A stretch of 64,000 bases of DNA from Flagellimonas amphidinii (GTDB lineage Bacteria > Bacteroidota > Bacteroidia > Flavobacteriales > Flavobacteriaceae). Numbering within the stretch: the first letter of the stretch is position 1; each line of letters begins with the position of its first letter. The translations under genes were made by a program, and so were the position numbers. The stretch is taken from contig NZ_JABFNN010000030.1 in assembly GCF_013090115.1 (NCBI RefSeq), forward strand, positions 343,444 through 407,443, read 5' to 3'. Below the pieces are notes generated by a model. That model had not been told where the DNA came from. It did no database searches and saw only the letters and a list, made by a program, of their open reading frames with translations. This document shows positions 1-7,306 of the stretch, piece by piece.

Positions 1-530
1 GAAAAAACAACCGTATCCCGATAACTACCGTCAGCAATTATTCGATGATTTCTGAGGATACCATCTTGCTTGGCACCCAAACGTAGAATCGCATTTCTAG
101 AAGCATGGTTGTGGGAATGTGTCCGAAATTCCACCGCAATGCTCTTAAGAGTCTCAAAAGCATGTTTCAACAACAAATACTTGCACTCTGTATTGATGCC
201 AGTACGTTGTACTCGCTTTGCATACCAGGTGGCCCCAATTTCCAATCGCCGATTTGGCCCTTCAGCATTCAGGTATCGGGTTGAACCAATAATTTTATTT
301 GTAGCTTTATCAACTACCGCCCAAGGTAAAGCTGTATCTTCCTCTTGGGTTTTGAGAGCAGTGTCAATGTAGGCTTCAATGGTTTTTTCTGAAGGAACCG
401 AGGTAAACCAAAGGTCCCAAAGATTGCCATCCGAAGCAGCATCCAATAAATCAGTTGTATGGGATTTTTGAAGCGGAATGAGTTTTACCAAACTCCCTTC
501 CAAGGTCACGGGACTTAACCAAGTTTGCAT
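1..530 (-). CDS. GNAT-family N-acetyltransferase, RimJ/RimL type (3' end outside window)
   Basis: Reading the minus strand from an ATG at 528-530 gives an open frame to the window edge, with 176 complete codons. The protein starts MQTWLSPVTLEGSLVKLIPL and continues with the beta-strand layout of RimJ/RimL-like acetyltransferases: IGSTRYLN, then a strand with LEIGATWY, then a stretch ending in RNAILRLGAKQDGIL, the usual C-terminal segment of the acetyl-CoA fold. It probably acetylates an amino group using acetyl-CoA; the substrate is not recognisable. The AraC-methyltransferase gene follows on the same strand, but here the GNAT gene lies downstream of it, 30 bases away, so they may be co-transcribed. 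The stop codon lies before base 1. Confidence 0.8.
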   Translation of the reverse strand, partial: MQTWLSPVTLEGSLVKLIPLQKSHTTDLLDAASDGNLWDLWFTSVPSEKTIEAYIDTALKTQEEDTALPWAVVDKATNKIIGSTRYLNAEGPNRRLEIGATWYAKRVQRTGINTECKYLLLKHAFETLKSIAVEFRTHSHNHASRNAILRLGAKQDGILRNHRIIADGSYRDTVVF

Positions 531-560
531 GTGTTTAGCTTTTAGGCTCAAAGATAGCTT

Positions 561-1400
561 TTATTGAATTTGAGCTGCTTCCCAACCAATAATGGCCATC
601 TTTCGTGTGCTATCCCATCGATAATCACCCAAATTGCCACTGGATTGAATAACCCGATGGCATGGAATCAAATAGGCAATGGGATTACTGCCTATGGCAG
701 AACCTACTGCCCTTGAAGCTTTGGGTTTGTCAATTTGTTTGGCAATATTGCCATAAGTGGCCAATTGTCCCTTAGGTATTCGAAGTAAAGATTCCCATAC
801 CTTGAGTTGAAAATCTGTGCCCTTTAGGTGTAATTTTATCTTGGAAATTTGACTCCAGTCGTTGGCAAAGAACATCAGGGCATTTACTTGGGTCTGATCT
901 ACGCGCTGATGATACTGTGCTTTTGGGAACTGTATTTTTAAATTGTACAATCCTTTTTCATCATCATCGGTGAATGCCACATGACAAAGACCTTTTGGTG
1001 TTGAGGCAATGATGACCAATCCAAATGGACTTTGGGCAAAGCTGTAGTTGATGACTAGATTTTCGCCTTGATTTTTGTATTCTCCCGGTGTCATGCCCTC
1101 TATCGAAATAAAAAGATCATGAAGTCTGCTGGTACCTGAAAGTCCTGTTTCCATTGCAGCATCAAAAAGGGTGGTATTAGAGGCTTCCAAAACGCCTTTG
1201 GCATGCTCTACACTGATGTATTGCAGAAATTTCTTGGGACTCACACCTACCCATTCCTTGAAAATTCGCTGAAAATGATACGGACTTAAATGCACTTGCT
1301 CTGCCAACTCGTCCAAAGAAGGTTGTTGCTTAAAATTTGTTTTGATGTGCTCTATGGCCTTGGCGATTCTATTGTAGTTGATGTTTTCTTGTTCGCTCAT
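561..1400 (-). CDS. AraC-type regulator fused to methylated-DNA-cysteine S-methyltransferase (Ada-like)
   Basis: 279 residues. Residues 9-108 form an AraC-type double helix-turn-helix, with the signature LSPYHFQRIFKEWVGVSPKK. Residues about 120-279 form an O6-alkylguanine-DNA alkyltransferase. The active-site PCHRV is at 246-250, so the alkyl acceptor would be Cys247, and the helix YGNIAKQIDKP precedes it. Such proteins repair O6-methylguanine by suicidal transfer to the cysteine. E. coli Ada also has an N-terminal zinc domain that senses methylphosphotriesters. That domain is absent here, so how or whether the HTH part is switched on by methylation is open. The ATG at 1400 directly precedes the HTH. 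Confidence 0.9.
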   Translation of the reverse strand: MSEQENINYNRIAKAIEHIKTNFKQQPSLDELAEQVHLSPYHFQRIFKEWVGVSPKKFLQYISVEHAKGVLEASNTTLFDAAMETGLSGTSRLHDLFISIEGMTPGEYKNQGENLVINYSFAQSPFGLVIIASTPKGLCHVAFTDDDEKGLYNLKIQFPKAQYHQRVDQTQVNALMFFANDWSQISKIKLHLKGTDFQLKVWESLLRIPKGQLATYGNIAKQIDKPKASRAVGSAIGSNPIAYLIPCHRVIQSSGNLGDYRWDSTRKMAIIGWEAAQIQ

Positions 1401-1571
1401 GACTTGAATTTTTTACGATTCAAAAGTAGTACGGTCCGTAAAGGCTCAAAACCCGATTCTTGCTTTCTTTAAAGGTAAGATTATATAAAGGGCCGATTAC
1501 TCGATCAATTAAAAAAAGCAAAGTTTACGTGCTAAAACAATGGGAGTGGTCCATGGATTCTTTCTAAGTTT

Positions 1572-1802
1572 TCAAATGCTATCGTTTTCCTCTATTTCTT
1601 TGATGAATCCATTTCTCAACGACAGATACAGCTCTGAAGATATATCCATTACATAGGTTTTATGGGCATCAAAAACTTTTTGTGACTCACCGTTTATTTG
1701 GTCGTGCTCTTGAATATAAATGGTTTCCTCTTTGTCAAACATCCGTTTTCCAAGACTAAATCTTTTGAGTACGAGGCACTTGTTGATGCTACGAATAGCC
1801 AT
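1572..1802 (-). CDS. Small hypothetical protein or gene remnant
   Basis: A 76-codon frame. An internal ATG at 1740-1742 would give a 56-residue product beginning MFDKEETIYIQEH. The first 20 codons are antisense to a fragment that looks like ankyrin-repeat coding sequence, so the shorter form is more believable. The product is acidic, has no membrane segment, and resembles no family I recognise. It may equally be the tail of a decayed gene. Confidence 0.3.
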   Translation of the reverse strand: MAIRSINKCLVLKRFSLGKRMFDKEETIYIQEHDQINGESQKVFDAHKTYVMDISSELYLSLRNGFIKEIEENDSI

Positions 1803-1904
1803 TTGGTTGAGGTTGTGGTCTATCTATTGGACACTGGAATCATGATTGGGTCACATAATGGACACTATCAAGTACCTTCATTTAATTTCTTGAAAAAGGA
1901 CTAA
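1743..1904 (+). pseudogene. Possible remnant of an ankyrin-repeat gene
   Basis: The plus-strand frame around 1770-1860 encodes EALVDATNSHLVEVVVYLLD followed by TGIMIGSHNGHY. This follows the spacing of an ankyrin repeat (alanine helix, then H-L-x-V-V-x-x-L-L-x-x-G, then a turn with N-G). Only one repeat is visible, with no start or flanking repeats in frame, so it would be a fragment. The match is by eye and could be chance. Confidence 0.2.
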
Positions 1905-1957
1905 TTTTAAAATTGAGATATAAATCAAAACAGCATATATGGGCAAGGCGCTCTTTA

Positions 1958-1988
1958 AAGAGAATTCATGGATACAATGAATTCTTTT
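1958..1988. other. Perfect 8-bp inverted repeat with extended stem
   Basis: gaattcat at 1962-1969 and atgaattc at 1977-1984 are exact reverse complements around a 7-base loop. Flanking A/T pairs plus one G-T wobble extend the stem to about 12 pairs. A short run of T follows on the plus strand. It could be a weak terminator of the decayed region or a binding site upstream of ssb. Confidence 0.4.
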
Positions 1989-2074
1989 GGCACCTATATC
2001 CATTTTCAACCATTTACATTCGTTTACAAACGAAAACAAACGGTTACATACCGATTCTCATTTTTACCTGCCCA

Positions 2075-2082
2075 TAAGTTTG
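2075..2082 (+). promoter_or_regulatory. Candidate -7 promoter box of ssb
   Basis: TAAGTTTG fits the Bacteroidota primary sigma -7 consensus TAnnTTTG and lies 57 bases before the ssb start codon. No clear TTG -33 element stands at the usual 17-19 base spacing, so this is a motif match only. Confidence 0.35.
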
Positions 2083-2139
2083 CCCTGTCGAATGATAAGA
2101 GTTCGATGATATGAACTGTTTAACGCTAAAATTAAAACA

Positions 2140-2472
2140 ATGAGTTCACTAAAAAACAAAGTACAGTTGATTGGAAACTTAGGCAATGACCCAGAAATGG
2201 TAACTATGGAAAATGGTAACAAATTGGCAAAATTCTCTATTGCTACAAACGAGACCTACAAAAATACAGCAGGGGAGAAGGTGACTGATACACAATGGCA
2301 CAATTTGGTTGCTTGGGGCAAATTGGCCGAAATAGCAGAAAACTACCTCGCCAAAGGTAAAGAAGTAATGATAGAAGGAAAGCTTACATCGCGCAGCTAT
2401 GAAACCAAGGAGGGAGAGAAAAGGTACATTACTGAGGTTAAGTGCAATGAATTGCTCATGTTAGGTAAATAG
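2140..2472 (+). CDS. ssb: Single-stranded DNA-binding protein, short form
   Basis: 110 residues forming one OB fold. It starts MSSLKNKVQLIGNLGNDPEM and contains the SSB signature stretch WHNLVAWGKLAEIAENYLAKG and the strand VMIEGKLTSRSYE. The family coats single-stranded DNA in replication, recombination and repair. Most bacterial SSBs carry a flexible linker and an acidic C-terminal tip (DDDIPF type) that recruits partner proteins. This one stops right after the OB fold at MLGK and has no tail. It may therefore be an accessory SSB, with a tailed housekeeping copy elsewhere. It is monocistronic, followed by a strong terminator. Confidence 0.93.
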   Translation: MSSLKNKVQLIGNLGNDPEMVTMENGNKLAKFSIATNETYKNTAGEKVTDTQWHNLVAWGKLAEIAENYLAKGKEVMIEGKLTSRSYETKEGEKRYITEVKCNELLMLGK

Positions 2473-2492
2473 TACCGTACAGATAATCGAGA

Positions 2493-2521
2493 AAAGGGGG
2501 TGGGTTGCCCCCTTTCTTTGT
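2493..2521 (+). terminator. Rho-independent terminator of ssb
   Basis: An 8-bp stem (aaaggggg at 2493-2500 with ccccctttt-side partner at 2508-2515) has a 7-base loop and is followed by a T-rich tract. It starts 20 bases after the ssb stop. Confidence 0.85.
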
Positions 2522-2606
2522 GTTTGGGCAGATTTAACATTAACTTAAAGTGGTATGGTGCTACCAAAAAGATGCTTTTGCGTCATACATAATACAAGGC
2601 AGAGCG

Positions 2607-3026
2607 ATGAAACCGTTTAAAGCTTTATGGATTCTTTTTATGTGCGGGTTGAGTGTATCAACTTTGGCGCAGCAAGATTTCAATGTTCACGGCCCACGGT
2701 TTTATGAGCAACTGGCCCATAAGGATGCTGCTTATGAATGGGAACTGCAAAAATTGAGCGGTCAAGATGAATTGGATTATTGGGCAGACCAAAGCAATTT
2801 TGAACGGCATTTGGGGAAAGCCAATTTCCCAGCGTACCTAGCATATATGAAAGGTAAAAAGCAAGCTTACAAAACGTATCTGAAAGGTTGCAAAGGTTGC
2901 TCTTATAGTACTGTATATTTAGTAAAGGCTAGGGAGTACTTATCCGTTTCAGATTCGGAGTTTTTAGCACGGTACAAGACGGGCAATGTGGTGCAAAATG
3001 ATTCTGGGAAAAGAAAATTAAACTAA
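2607..3026 (+). CDS. Small secreted protein of unknown function
   Basis: 139 residues from the ATG at 2607, chosen because MKPFKALWILFMCGLSVSTL followed by AQQ is a clean signal peptide with a typical flavobacterial cleavage site. An upstream ATG at 2550 would add 19 residues that are unlike a leader. The mature part (about 118 residues) is rich in aromatic and charged residues and contains the paired cysteines of KGCKGCS near residues 95-99. I recognise no family. It is probably periplasmic or surface-exposed. It has its own terminator. Confidence 0.7.
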   Translation: MKPFKALWILFMCGLSVSTLAQQDFNVHGPRFYEQLAHKDAAYEWELQKLSGQDELDYWADQSNFERHLGKANFPAYLAYMKGKKQAYKTYLKGCKGCSYSTVYLVKAREYLSVSDSEFLARYKTGNVVQNDSGKRKLN

Positions 3027-3050
3027 AAAACCGCTATTCAGCGGTTTTTT
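3025..3050. terminator. Bidirectional terminator between convergent genes
   Basis: The run aaaaaaccgct (3025-3035), loop attc and agcggtttttt (3040-3050) form a near-perfect hairpin with A and T tracts on both sides, so it can stop transcription from either strand. The stop codon of the plus-strand gene (3024-3026) overlaps its left edge, and the stop of the minus-strand small gene (3050-3052) overlaps its right edge. Confidence 0.85.
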
Positions 3051-3208
3051 TAAGCTACTTTTTTAAGTAAATCAAAACAAGGACAGCGTTTACACCGCTT
3101 GCTTTCACTTTTCTTATATTTTTTGCAACATTTGGTCTTGCAATTGGTGAGTTCCAACTCTTTGAGCAATGCCTTTTGCTGTTTCTTTTCTTTTTTCTTT
3201 TTCCCCAT
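3050..3208 (-). CDS. 52-residue Lys/Cys-rich small protein
   Basis: The minus-strand ATG at 3206-3208 opens a 52-codon frame: MGKKKKEKKQQKALLKELEL, then TNCKTKCCKKYKKSESKRCK, then RCPCFDLLKKVA. It has a basic N-terminal helix and six cysteines in the pattern C-x3-CC and C-x2-C-x-C, which suggests a small metal-binding or nucleic-acid-binding protein. The frame ends exactly at the bidirectional terminator and sits alone between PAP2 and the secreted-protein gene. I infer it is real from the ordered cysteines, the matched terminator and the absence of other coding sense there. No function is recognised. Confidence 0.65.
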   Translation of the reverse strand: MGKKKKEKKQQKALLKELELTNCKTKCCKKYKKSESKRCKRCPCFDLLKKVA

Positions 3209-3289
3209 AGCTAATGAGCAGATGGGGCAAAAATAATTATTTTAAACTAATCTAAATAAATAGTTTTCAACAATTAACACATCAAATGA

Positions 3290-4129
3290 TTAGAATTGAA
3301 GTGCCACCCCCATGGTTCTAGGACCAAAAGTGAGATTCCAGCTTACCTTTTTAGAGGTTTCATTATACTTTTTATCGTACTTGGAATCCAAATATTTATC
3401 AATGGATTCTACAATAAAAATACTGAGTGCCGTACTGAAGGCCACATCTGAAAACCAATGAAAATCATCCATTATTCGGACAAAACCTGGAACCATACCC
3501 ACGGTATACAATCCAGCTTTTACCCATGGGCTCTTAAATTGTTTTGCGATAGCATAGGCATTACTAAAGGCCAACATGGCATGGCCAGAAGGAAATGAGT
3601 CGTAGTCAAAAACTCGGTCAAGATGAAATGGGTCATACGTGCCAGAGCTTTCTCCACTTTTGGGGCGAGCCCTTCCAATGATACGTTTGCTTACCTGTTG
3701 TAAAAAGCCACCCGCCGTAGCCGAAGAAATCAAAAGTACACCAGTGCGTCTTAGTTTTTCATTTTTAGTGAAGAGTCCGGCCAAATAAACACCTCCTGTA
3801 AGCATGTAATTGTTTTCAGGGCTGCCGTATTCGTGACCGTAATCCATTACAAACTCTGGAATATCTTCATTAAAACCTCGAGTCCAATGATTGATTTCAT
3901 CATCCACTGTAAAAAGAAGCAAAGTACCACCGGTTACCAACCCAAAATTGGCCCAATCATTTCCTTTCCAATGAAAAGGACGTGAGTAAGCGTGACCAAC
4001 ACCACCAAAAATGTTACCAATATCATAGGTGAAATCATTCCATAGCGTCTTCTTTTTTTGAACCTCTAGCTCTTGACCCAGTAGAGGAAGAGTCAATAAA
4101 AAAACTAAGAGATATCTCAGCTGCATCAT
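3290..4129 (-). CDS. Secreted or membrane-associated PAP2-family phosphatase
   Basis: 279 residues from the ATG at 4129, where MMQLRYLLVFLLTLPLLGQE is a signal peptide. The frame stays open further upstream into the neighbouring gene, but that extension is not leader-like. The three phosphatidic-acid-phosphatase motifs are present: KRIIGRARP at 148-156, PSGH at 180-183, and R218-x5-H224-x3-D228 (RIMDDFHWFSD). The family removes phosphate from lipid or small phosphorylated substrates at the outer face of the membrane. Unlike integral PAP2 enzymes, the hydrophobic segments here are short, so it may be periplasmic or outer-membrane associated. It follows the deacetylase-like gene by 28 bases. 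Confidence 0.88.
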   Translation of the reverse strand: MMQLRYLLVFLLTLPLLGQELEVQKKKTLWNDFTYDIGNIFGGVGHAYSRPFHWKGNDWANFGLVTGGTLLLFTVDDEINHWTRGFNEDIPEFVMDYGHEYGSPENNYMLTGGVYLAGLFTKNEKLRRTGVLLISSATAGGFLQQVSKRIIGRARPKSGESSGTYDPFHLDRVFDYDSFPSGHAMLAFSNAYAIAKQFKSPWVKAGLYTVGMVPGFVRIMDDFHWFSDVAFSTALSIFIVESIDKYLDSKYDKKYNETSKKVSWNLTFGPRTMGVALQF

Positions 4130-4157
4130 AACGTTCGATTTTTGATAAGACGCAAAA

Positions 4158-5060
4158 TTAAGTATAAATATCCTGTGCCAAACGAAAGGTATTGGCATGG
4201 GCCTCAACAATAATATTGATGTCTGGGGAATAACCTCCGCCCATACTGCACTGTACAGGAATTTTAGCATCAGAACAGCTTTGTAGCACAAAACGGTCTC
4301 GTTCCTTACAACCTTCCATAGTCATGCCCAAGGTGCCCAATTTATCAGATGCAAGTATATCTACGCCACAGAGATAAAAAATGAAATCAGGTTTATGTTG
4401 TTCCAACAATTCTGGAAGGGTTCTTTTAAGAATGGAAAGGTATTCTTGGTCAGTTGTTCCTTTTTCCAAAGGAATATCTAGATCTGAGGTTTCCTTTTTA
4501 AAAGGATAATTGCCTTTCCCATGCATAGAAAACGTATAAACAGAATGGTCAGTTTGGAAAATTTCCGCGGTACCATTGCCCTGATGCACATCCAAATCAA
4601 TGATCAAGATATTTTTGGCCAGATTATTTTGTTGGAGATACCGTGCCCCAATGGCTTGGTCGTTCAGCATACAAAAAGCTTCTCCTCGGTTGGAGTAGGC
4701 ATGGTGTGTGCCCCCGGCAATATTCAGGGCAATGCCATGGTTCAGGGCAAACTCACAGGCCTTTATGGTACCATCGGCAATAATACGTTCCCGTTGTACC
4801 AATGCTTCACTTAAGGGAAATCCTATTTTACGAACGGCACTGGCAGAAAGTTTCAAGTTCGTCAAATCCTGATAGTATTCCGTATCATGGGCAGCTAGAA
4901 TATGCTCTTCCTCTGGAAATGTGGGTTCAAAAAAATTCTCCTTAGTGCAAGTTCCTTCATGAAGGAGCTGTTGTGGTAACAACTCGTATTTGATCATGGG
5001 AAACCTATGCCCTTCGGGCAATGGATGTCTGTAAATAGGATGATATGCGATTTTGAGCAT
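4158..5060 (-). CDS. Histone-deacetylase / acetoin-utilisation family hydrolase
   Basis: 300 residues from the ATG at 5060 (MLKIAYHPIYRHPLPEGHRF), the usual family start. A longer frame to 5120 overlaps tex and is rejected. The zinc-hydrolase features are visible: GGTHHAYSNRGEAFCMLND with the active-site histidine pair, DLDVHQGNG with two metal ligands, and the C-terminal MGGGYSPDI. The family removes acyl groups from lysine, polyamines or related amines using Zn2+; the bacterial substrate is unknown. It starts 13 bases after the tex stop and is likely co-transcribed with tex and the PAP2 gene. Confidence 0.9.
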   Translation of the reverse strand: MLKIAYHPIYRHPLPEGHRFPMIKYELLPQQLLHEGTCTKENFFEPTFPEEEHILAAHDTEYYQDLTNLKLSASAVRKIGFPLSEALVQRERIIADGTIKACEFALNHGIALNIAGGTHHAYSNRGEAFCMLNDQAIGARYLQQNNLAKNILIIDLDVHQGNGTAEIFQTDHSVYTFSMHGKGNYPFKKETSDLDIPLEKGTTDQEYLSILKRTLPELLEQHKPDFIFYLCGVDILASDKLGTLGMTMEGCKERDRFVLQSCSDAKIPVQCSMGGGYSPDINIIVEAHANTFRLAQDIYT

Positions 5061-5073
5061 GGATCGCTTTAAC

Positions 5074-7197
5074 TTATTTGTGCAATGCCAGTTGTATCCT
5101 TTTTCTGGAAACATCAACATCCAAAACTTTTACAATAACTTGTTGATGAAGGCTTACATGTTCATTCACATCTTTTACAAAAGAATCTGATAAATTGGAG
5201 ATATGGATTAGTCCGCTTTCCTTGATGCCAATATCCACAAAGCACCCAAAATTTGTAATGTTGTTTACAATGCCCGGTAACAATTGCCCCAGTTGCAAGT
5301 CAGTTATTTGTTTGATGTTTTGGTCAAAACTGAATACCTTGGCTTTTTCCCTGCGATCTAGTCCAGGTTTTTCCAGTTCTTCCAGAATATCTTGTAAAGT
5401 GGGCATTCCAATGGTATCAGAGCAATAGGTTTTTAGGTCGATGCTTTTTAAAATAGACTCGTTTCTGATGATATCGCCCAGTGACACCTTTTTATCTTTG
5501 GCCATCTGACTAACCACAGCATAACTTTCAGGATGTACCGCTGAGTCATCCAAAGGATTGTCCCCATCTTTGATACGTAAAAAACCAGCACCTTGTTCAA
5601 AAGCCTTACCACCTAATCGAGGTACTTTTTTTATCTGTTGTCTATTGGTAAAAGCACCATTTTCGTTTCGGTAGGCTACAATGTTCTCCGCCAACTTTGG
5701 TCCAATTCCAGATACGTAGCTCAACAAAGGAACGCTTGCAGTATTTATATTGACTCCTACGGAATTCACACAACTTTCAACAACCATATCAAGGGAGTTT
5801 TTGAGCTTGGTTTGGTCCACATCGTGTTGGTATTGCCCCACACCAATGGATTTGGGCTCAATTTTCACCAATTCAGCCAAAGGATCGGCCAAACGTCGTC
5901 CAATGGAAACCGCGCCCCTTACCGTAACATCATAGTTGGGAAATTCATCCCGTGCAATTTTGGAAGCCGAATAAATGGATGCACCAGCTTCACTGACCAC
6001 AAAAACCTCAATAGGGTTTTTAAAGTGGATTCTTTTTATCAATTGTTCCGTTTCCCTTGATGCCGTTCCATTTCCAATGGCAATAGCTTCAATTTTATGG
6101 GCATCTACCAAAGAACTTATCTTTTTAATGGCACCTGAGCTATTGTTCTGTGGTGGGTGGGGATAAATGGTTTCGTTGTGTTTTAACTCACCTTGAGCGT
6201 CCAAACAAACCACTTTACAACCCGTTCTAAAGCCTGGGTCTATGGCCAATATGCGTTTTTCACCCAAAGGAGCGCCAAGCAGCAATTGTTTCAGATTTTT
6301 AGAGAAGACCTTTATGGCATCGGTATCCGCTTTTTCTTTGGCATTTTTTAAGAGCTCATTGGATAACGAAGGAAATAGTAGCCGTTTATAAGCATCAGCA
6401 ATGGCCAGTTCAATCTGCTCCGTACAGGCATTGTTGGATTTGATAATGCGCCTTTCGATATTGTTCAGTGCCCTTTCATCATCTATTTCGATTTTAACTC
6501 GGATAAAACCCTCTTTTTCAGCTCGTAATATGGCCAAAAATCGATGGGACGGACAACGGGATAAAGACTCGTTCCAATCAAAATAATCGCGGAACTTTTG
6601 TGCTTTTTCATCATCCTTTTTGGTTTTGATGACTTTGGTGGCCAAGATGGCGTGGCGCTCCAATTGATTTCTAAGTTGATTTCTGATATCCGTTCGCTCA
6701 TTGATCCACTCTGCTATGATATGGCGAGCGCCTTCAAGGGCATCATCTTCATTTTCAACTTGATTATTGAGGTATTTTGAGGCAATAAACTCAATTTCAT
6801 CACTGCGTTGTGCCATGATGATTTTGGCCAAAGGCTCTAGCCCATTTTTACGAGCGGTCTCCGCCTTTGTTTTTTTACTTTTTTTGAAAGGAAGGTATAC
6901 ATCTTCCAAACTGGTCAGGTCAGTACAATTTTGAAACTTTTCCTGAAGCTCAGAGGTCAGCAACCCTTGTTCCCCAACCGCTTTTAGAATGGCTGCCTTT
7001 CTTTTTTCCAGGGCTTCAAACTCTGTTTTGAGCTTTACAATGGAACCAATCTCGATCTCATCTAGGTTTCCAGTACGTTCTTTTCGGTAACGGGCTATAA
7101 AGGGAATGGTACAATCCTCATTAAGAAGCGCAATGGTGTTGGATACACTTTGCTCGGAGAGCTGAGTTCGTTGTAAGATATAGGGAATCAGTTGCAT
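5074..7197 (-). CDS. tex: Tex-family RNA-binding transcription accessory protein
   Basis: 707 residues, slightly short of the 720-780 usual for Tex. In order, it has an N-terminal helical Tex domain starting MQLIPYILQRTQLSEQSVSN, a YqgF/RuvC-like domain (ILAIDPGFRTGCKVVCLD near 320), helix-hairpin-helix repeats (LLSYVSGIGPKLAENIVAYR) and a C-terminal S1 domain that ends the protein (GLIHISNLSDSFVKDVNEHV). Tex binds nucleic acid and is linked to transcription and stress tolerance. A REP-like repeat (7218-7243) lies just before the start codon. Confidence 0.95.
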   Translation of the reverse strand: MQLIPYILQRTQLSEQSVSNTIALLNEDCTIPFIARYRKERTGNLDEIEIGSIVKLKTEFEALEKRKAAILKAVGEQGLLTSELQEKFQNCTDLTSLEDVYLPFKKSKKTKAETARKNGLEPLAKIIMAQRSDEIEFIASKYLNNQVENEDDALEGARHIIAEWINERTDIRNQLRNQLERHAILATKVIKTKKDDEKAQKFRDYFDWNESLSRCPSHRFLAILRAEKEGFIRVKIEIDDERALNNIERRIIKSNNACTEQIELAIADAYKRLLFPSLSNELLKNAKEKADTDAIKVFSKNLKQLLLGAPLGEKRILAIDPGFRTGCKVVCLDAQGELKHNETIYPHPPQNNSSGAIKKISSLVDAHKIEAIAIGNGTASRETEQLIKRIHFKNPIEVFVVSEAGASIYSASKIARDEFPNYDVTVRGAVSIGRRLADPLAELVKIEPKSIGVGQYQHDVDQTKLKNSLDMVVESCVNSVGVNINTASVPLLSYVSGIGPKLAENIVAYRNENGAFTNRQQIKKVPRLGGKAFEQGAGFLRIKDGDNPLDDSAVHPESYAVVSQMAKDKKVSLGDIIRNESILKSIDLKTYCSDTIGMPTLQDILEELEKPGLDRREKAKVFSFDQNIKQITDLQLGQLLPGIVNNITNFGCFVDIGIKESGLIHISNLSDSFVKDVNEHVSLHQQVIVKVLDVDVSRKRIQLALHK

Positions 7198-7217
7198 GAT
7201 CTTTGTTTGGTAGTTTT

Positions 7218-7243
7218 CACTTCGAGCGCGGTCGAGAAGTCTT
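7218..7243 (+). repeat. REP-like repeat, type C, upstream of tex
   Basis: cacttcgagcgcggtcgaga followed by agtctt. The outer arms acttc/gaagt pair around a cgag-rich centre. The same sequence with one or two changes recurs at 20688-20717 and 21583-21613. It lies in the 109-base gap between metG and tex. Confidence 0.85.
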
Positions 7244-7306
7244 GGAATCGAATTTTTTAAAGAGGGTCTCTATTGCGTTCGAACGGACAGTTGCCTTCGA
7301 TATGAA

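Larger units (their letters stand above)
1403..2139. other. 0.7 kb stretch without a convincing intact gene
   Basis: Between the Ada-like gene and ssb there is no long open frame. What can be seen is a weak 76-codon minus-strand frame (1572-1802), an ankyrin-like coding fragment on the plus strand (about 1743-1904), a hairpin at 1958-1988, short repeats of the type cgtttaca/cggttaca at 2019-2047, and a probable ssb promoter at 2075-2082. The impression is of decayed coding DNA followed by the ssb regulatory region. Confidence 0.6.

Noticed and set aside
1698..1904. 68-codon plus-strand frame as an intact gene
   Set aside because: Its first 15 codons are antisense to another frame and only a single ankyrin-like repeat is present, so it is treated as a possible fragment.
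4130..4291. Longer N-terminus for the PAP2 phosphatase
   Set aside because: It would run into the deacetylase-like gene and lacks leader or family sequence.
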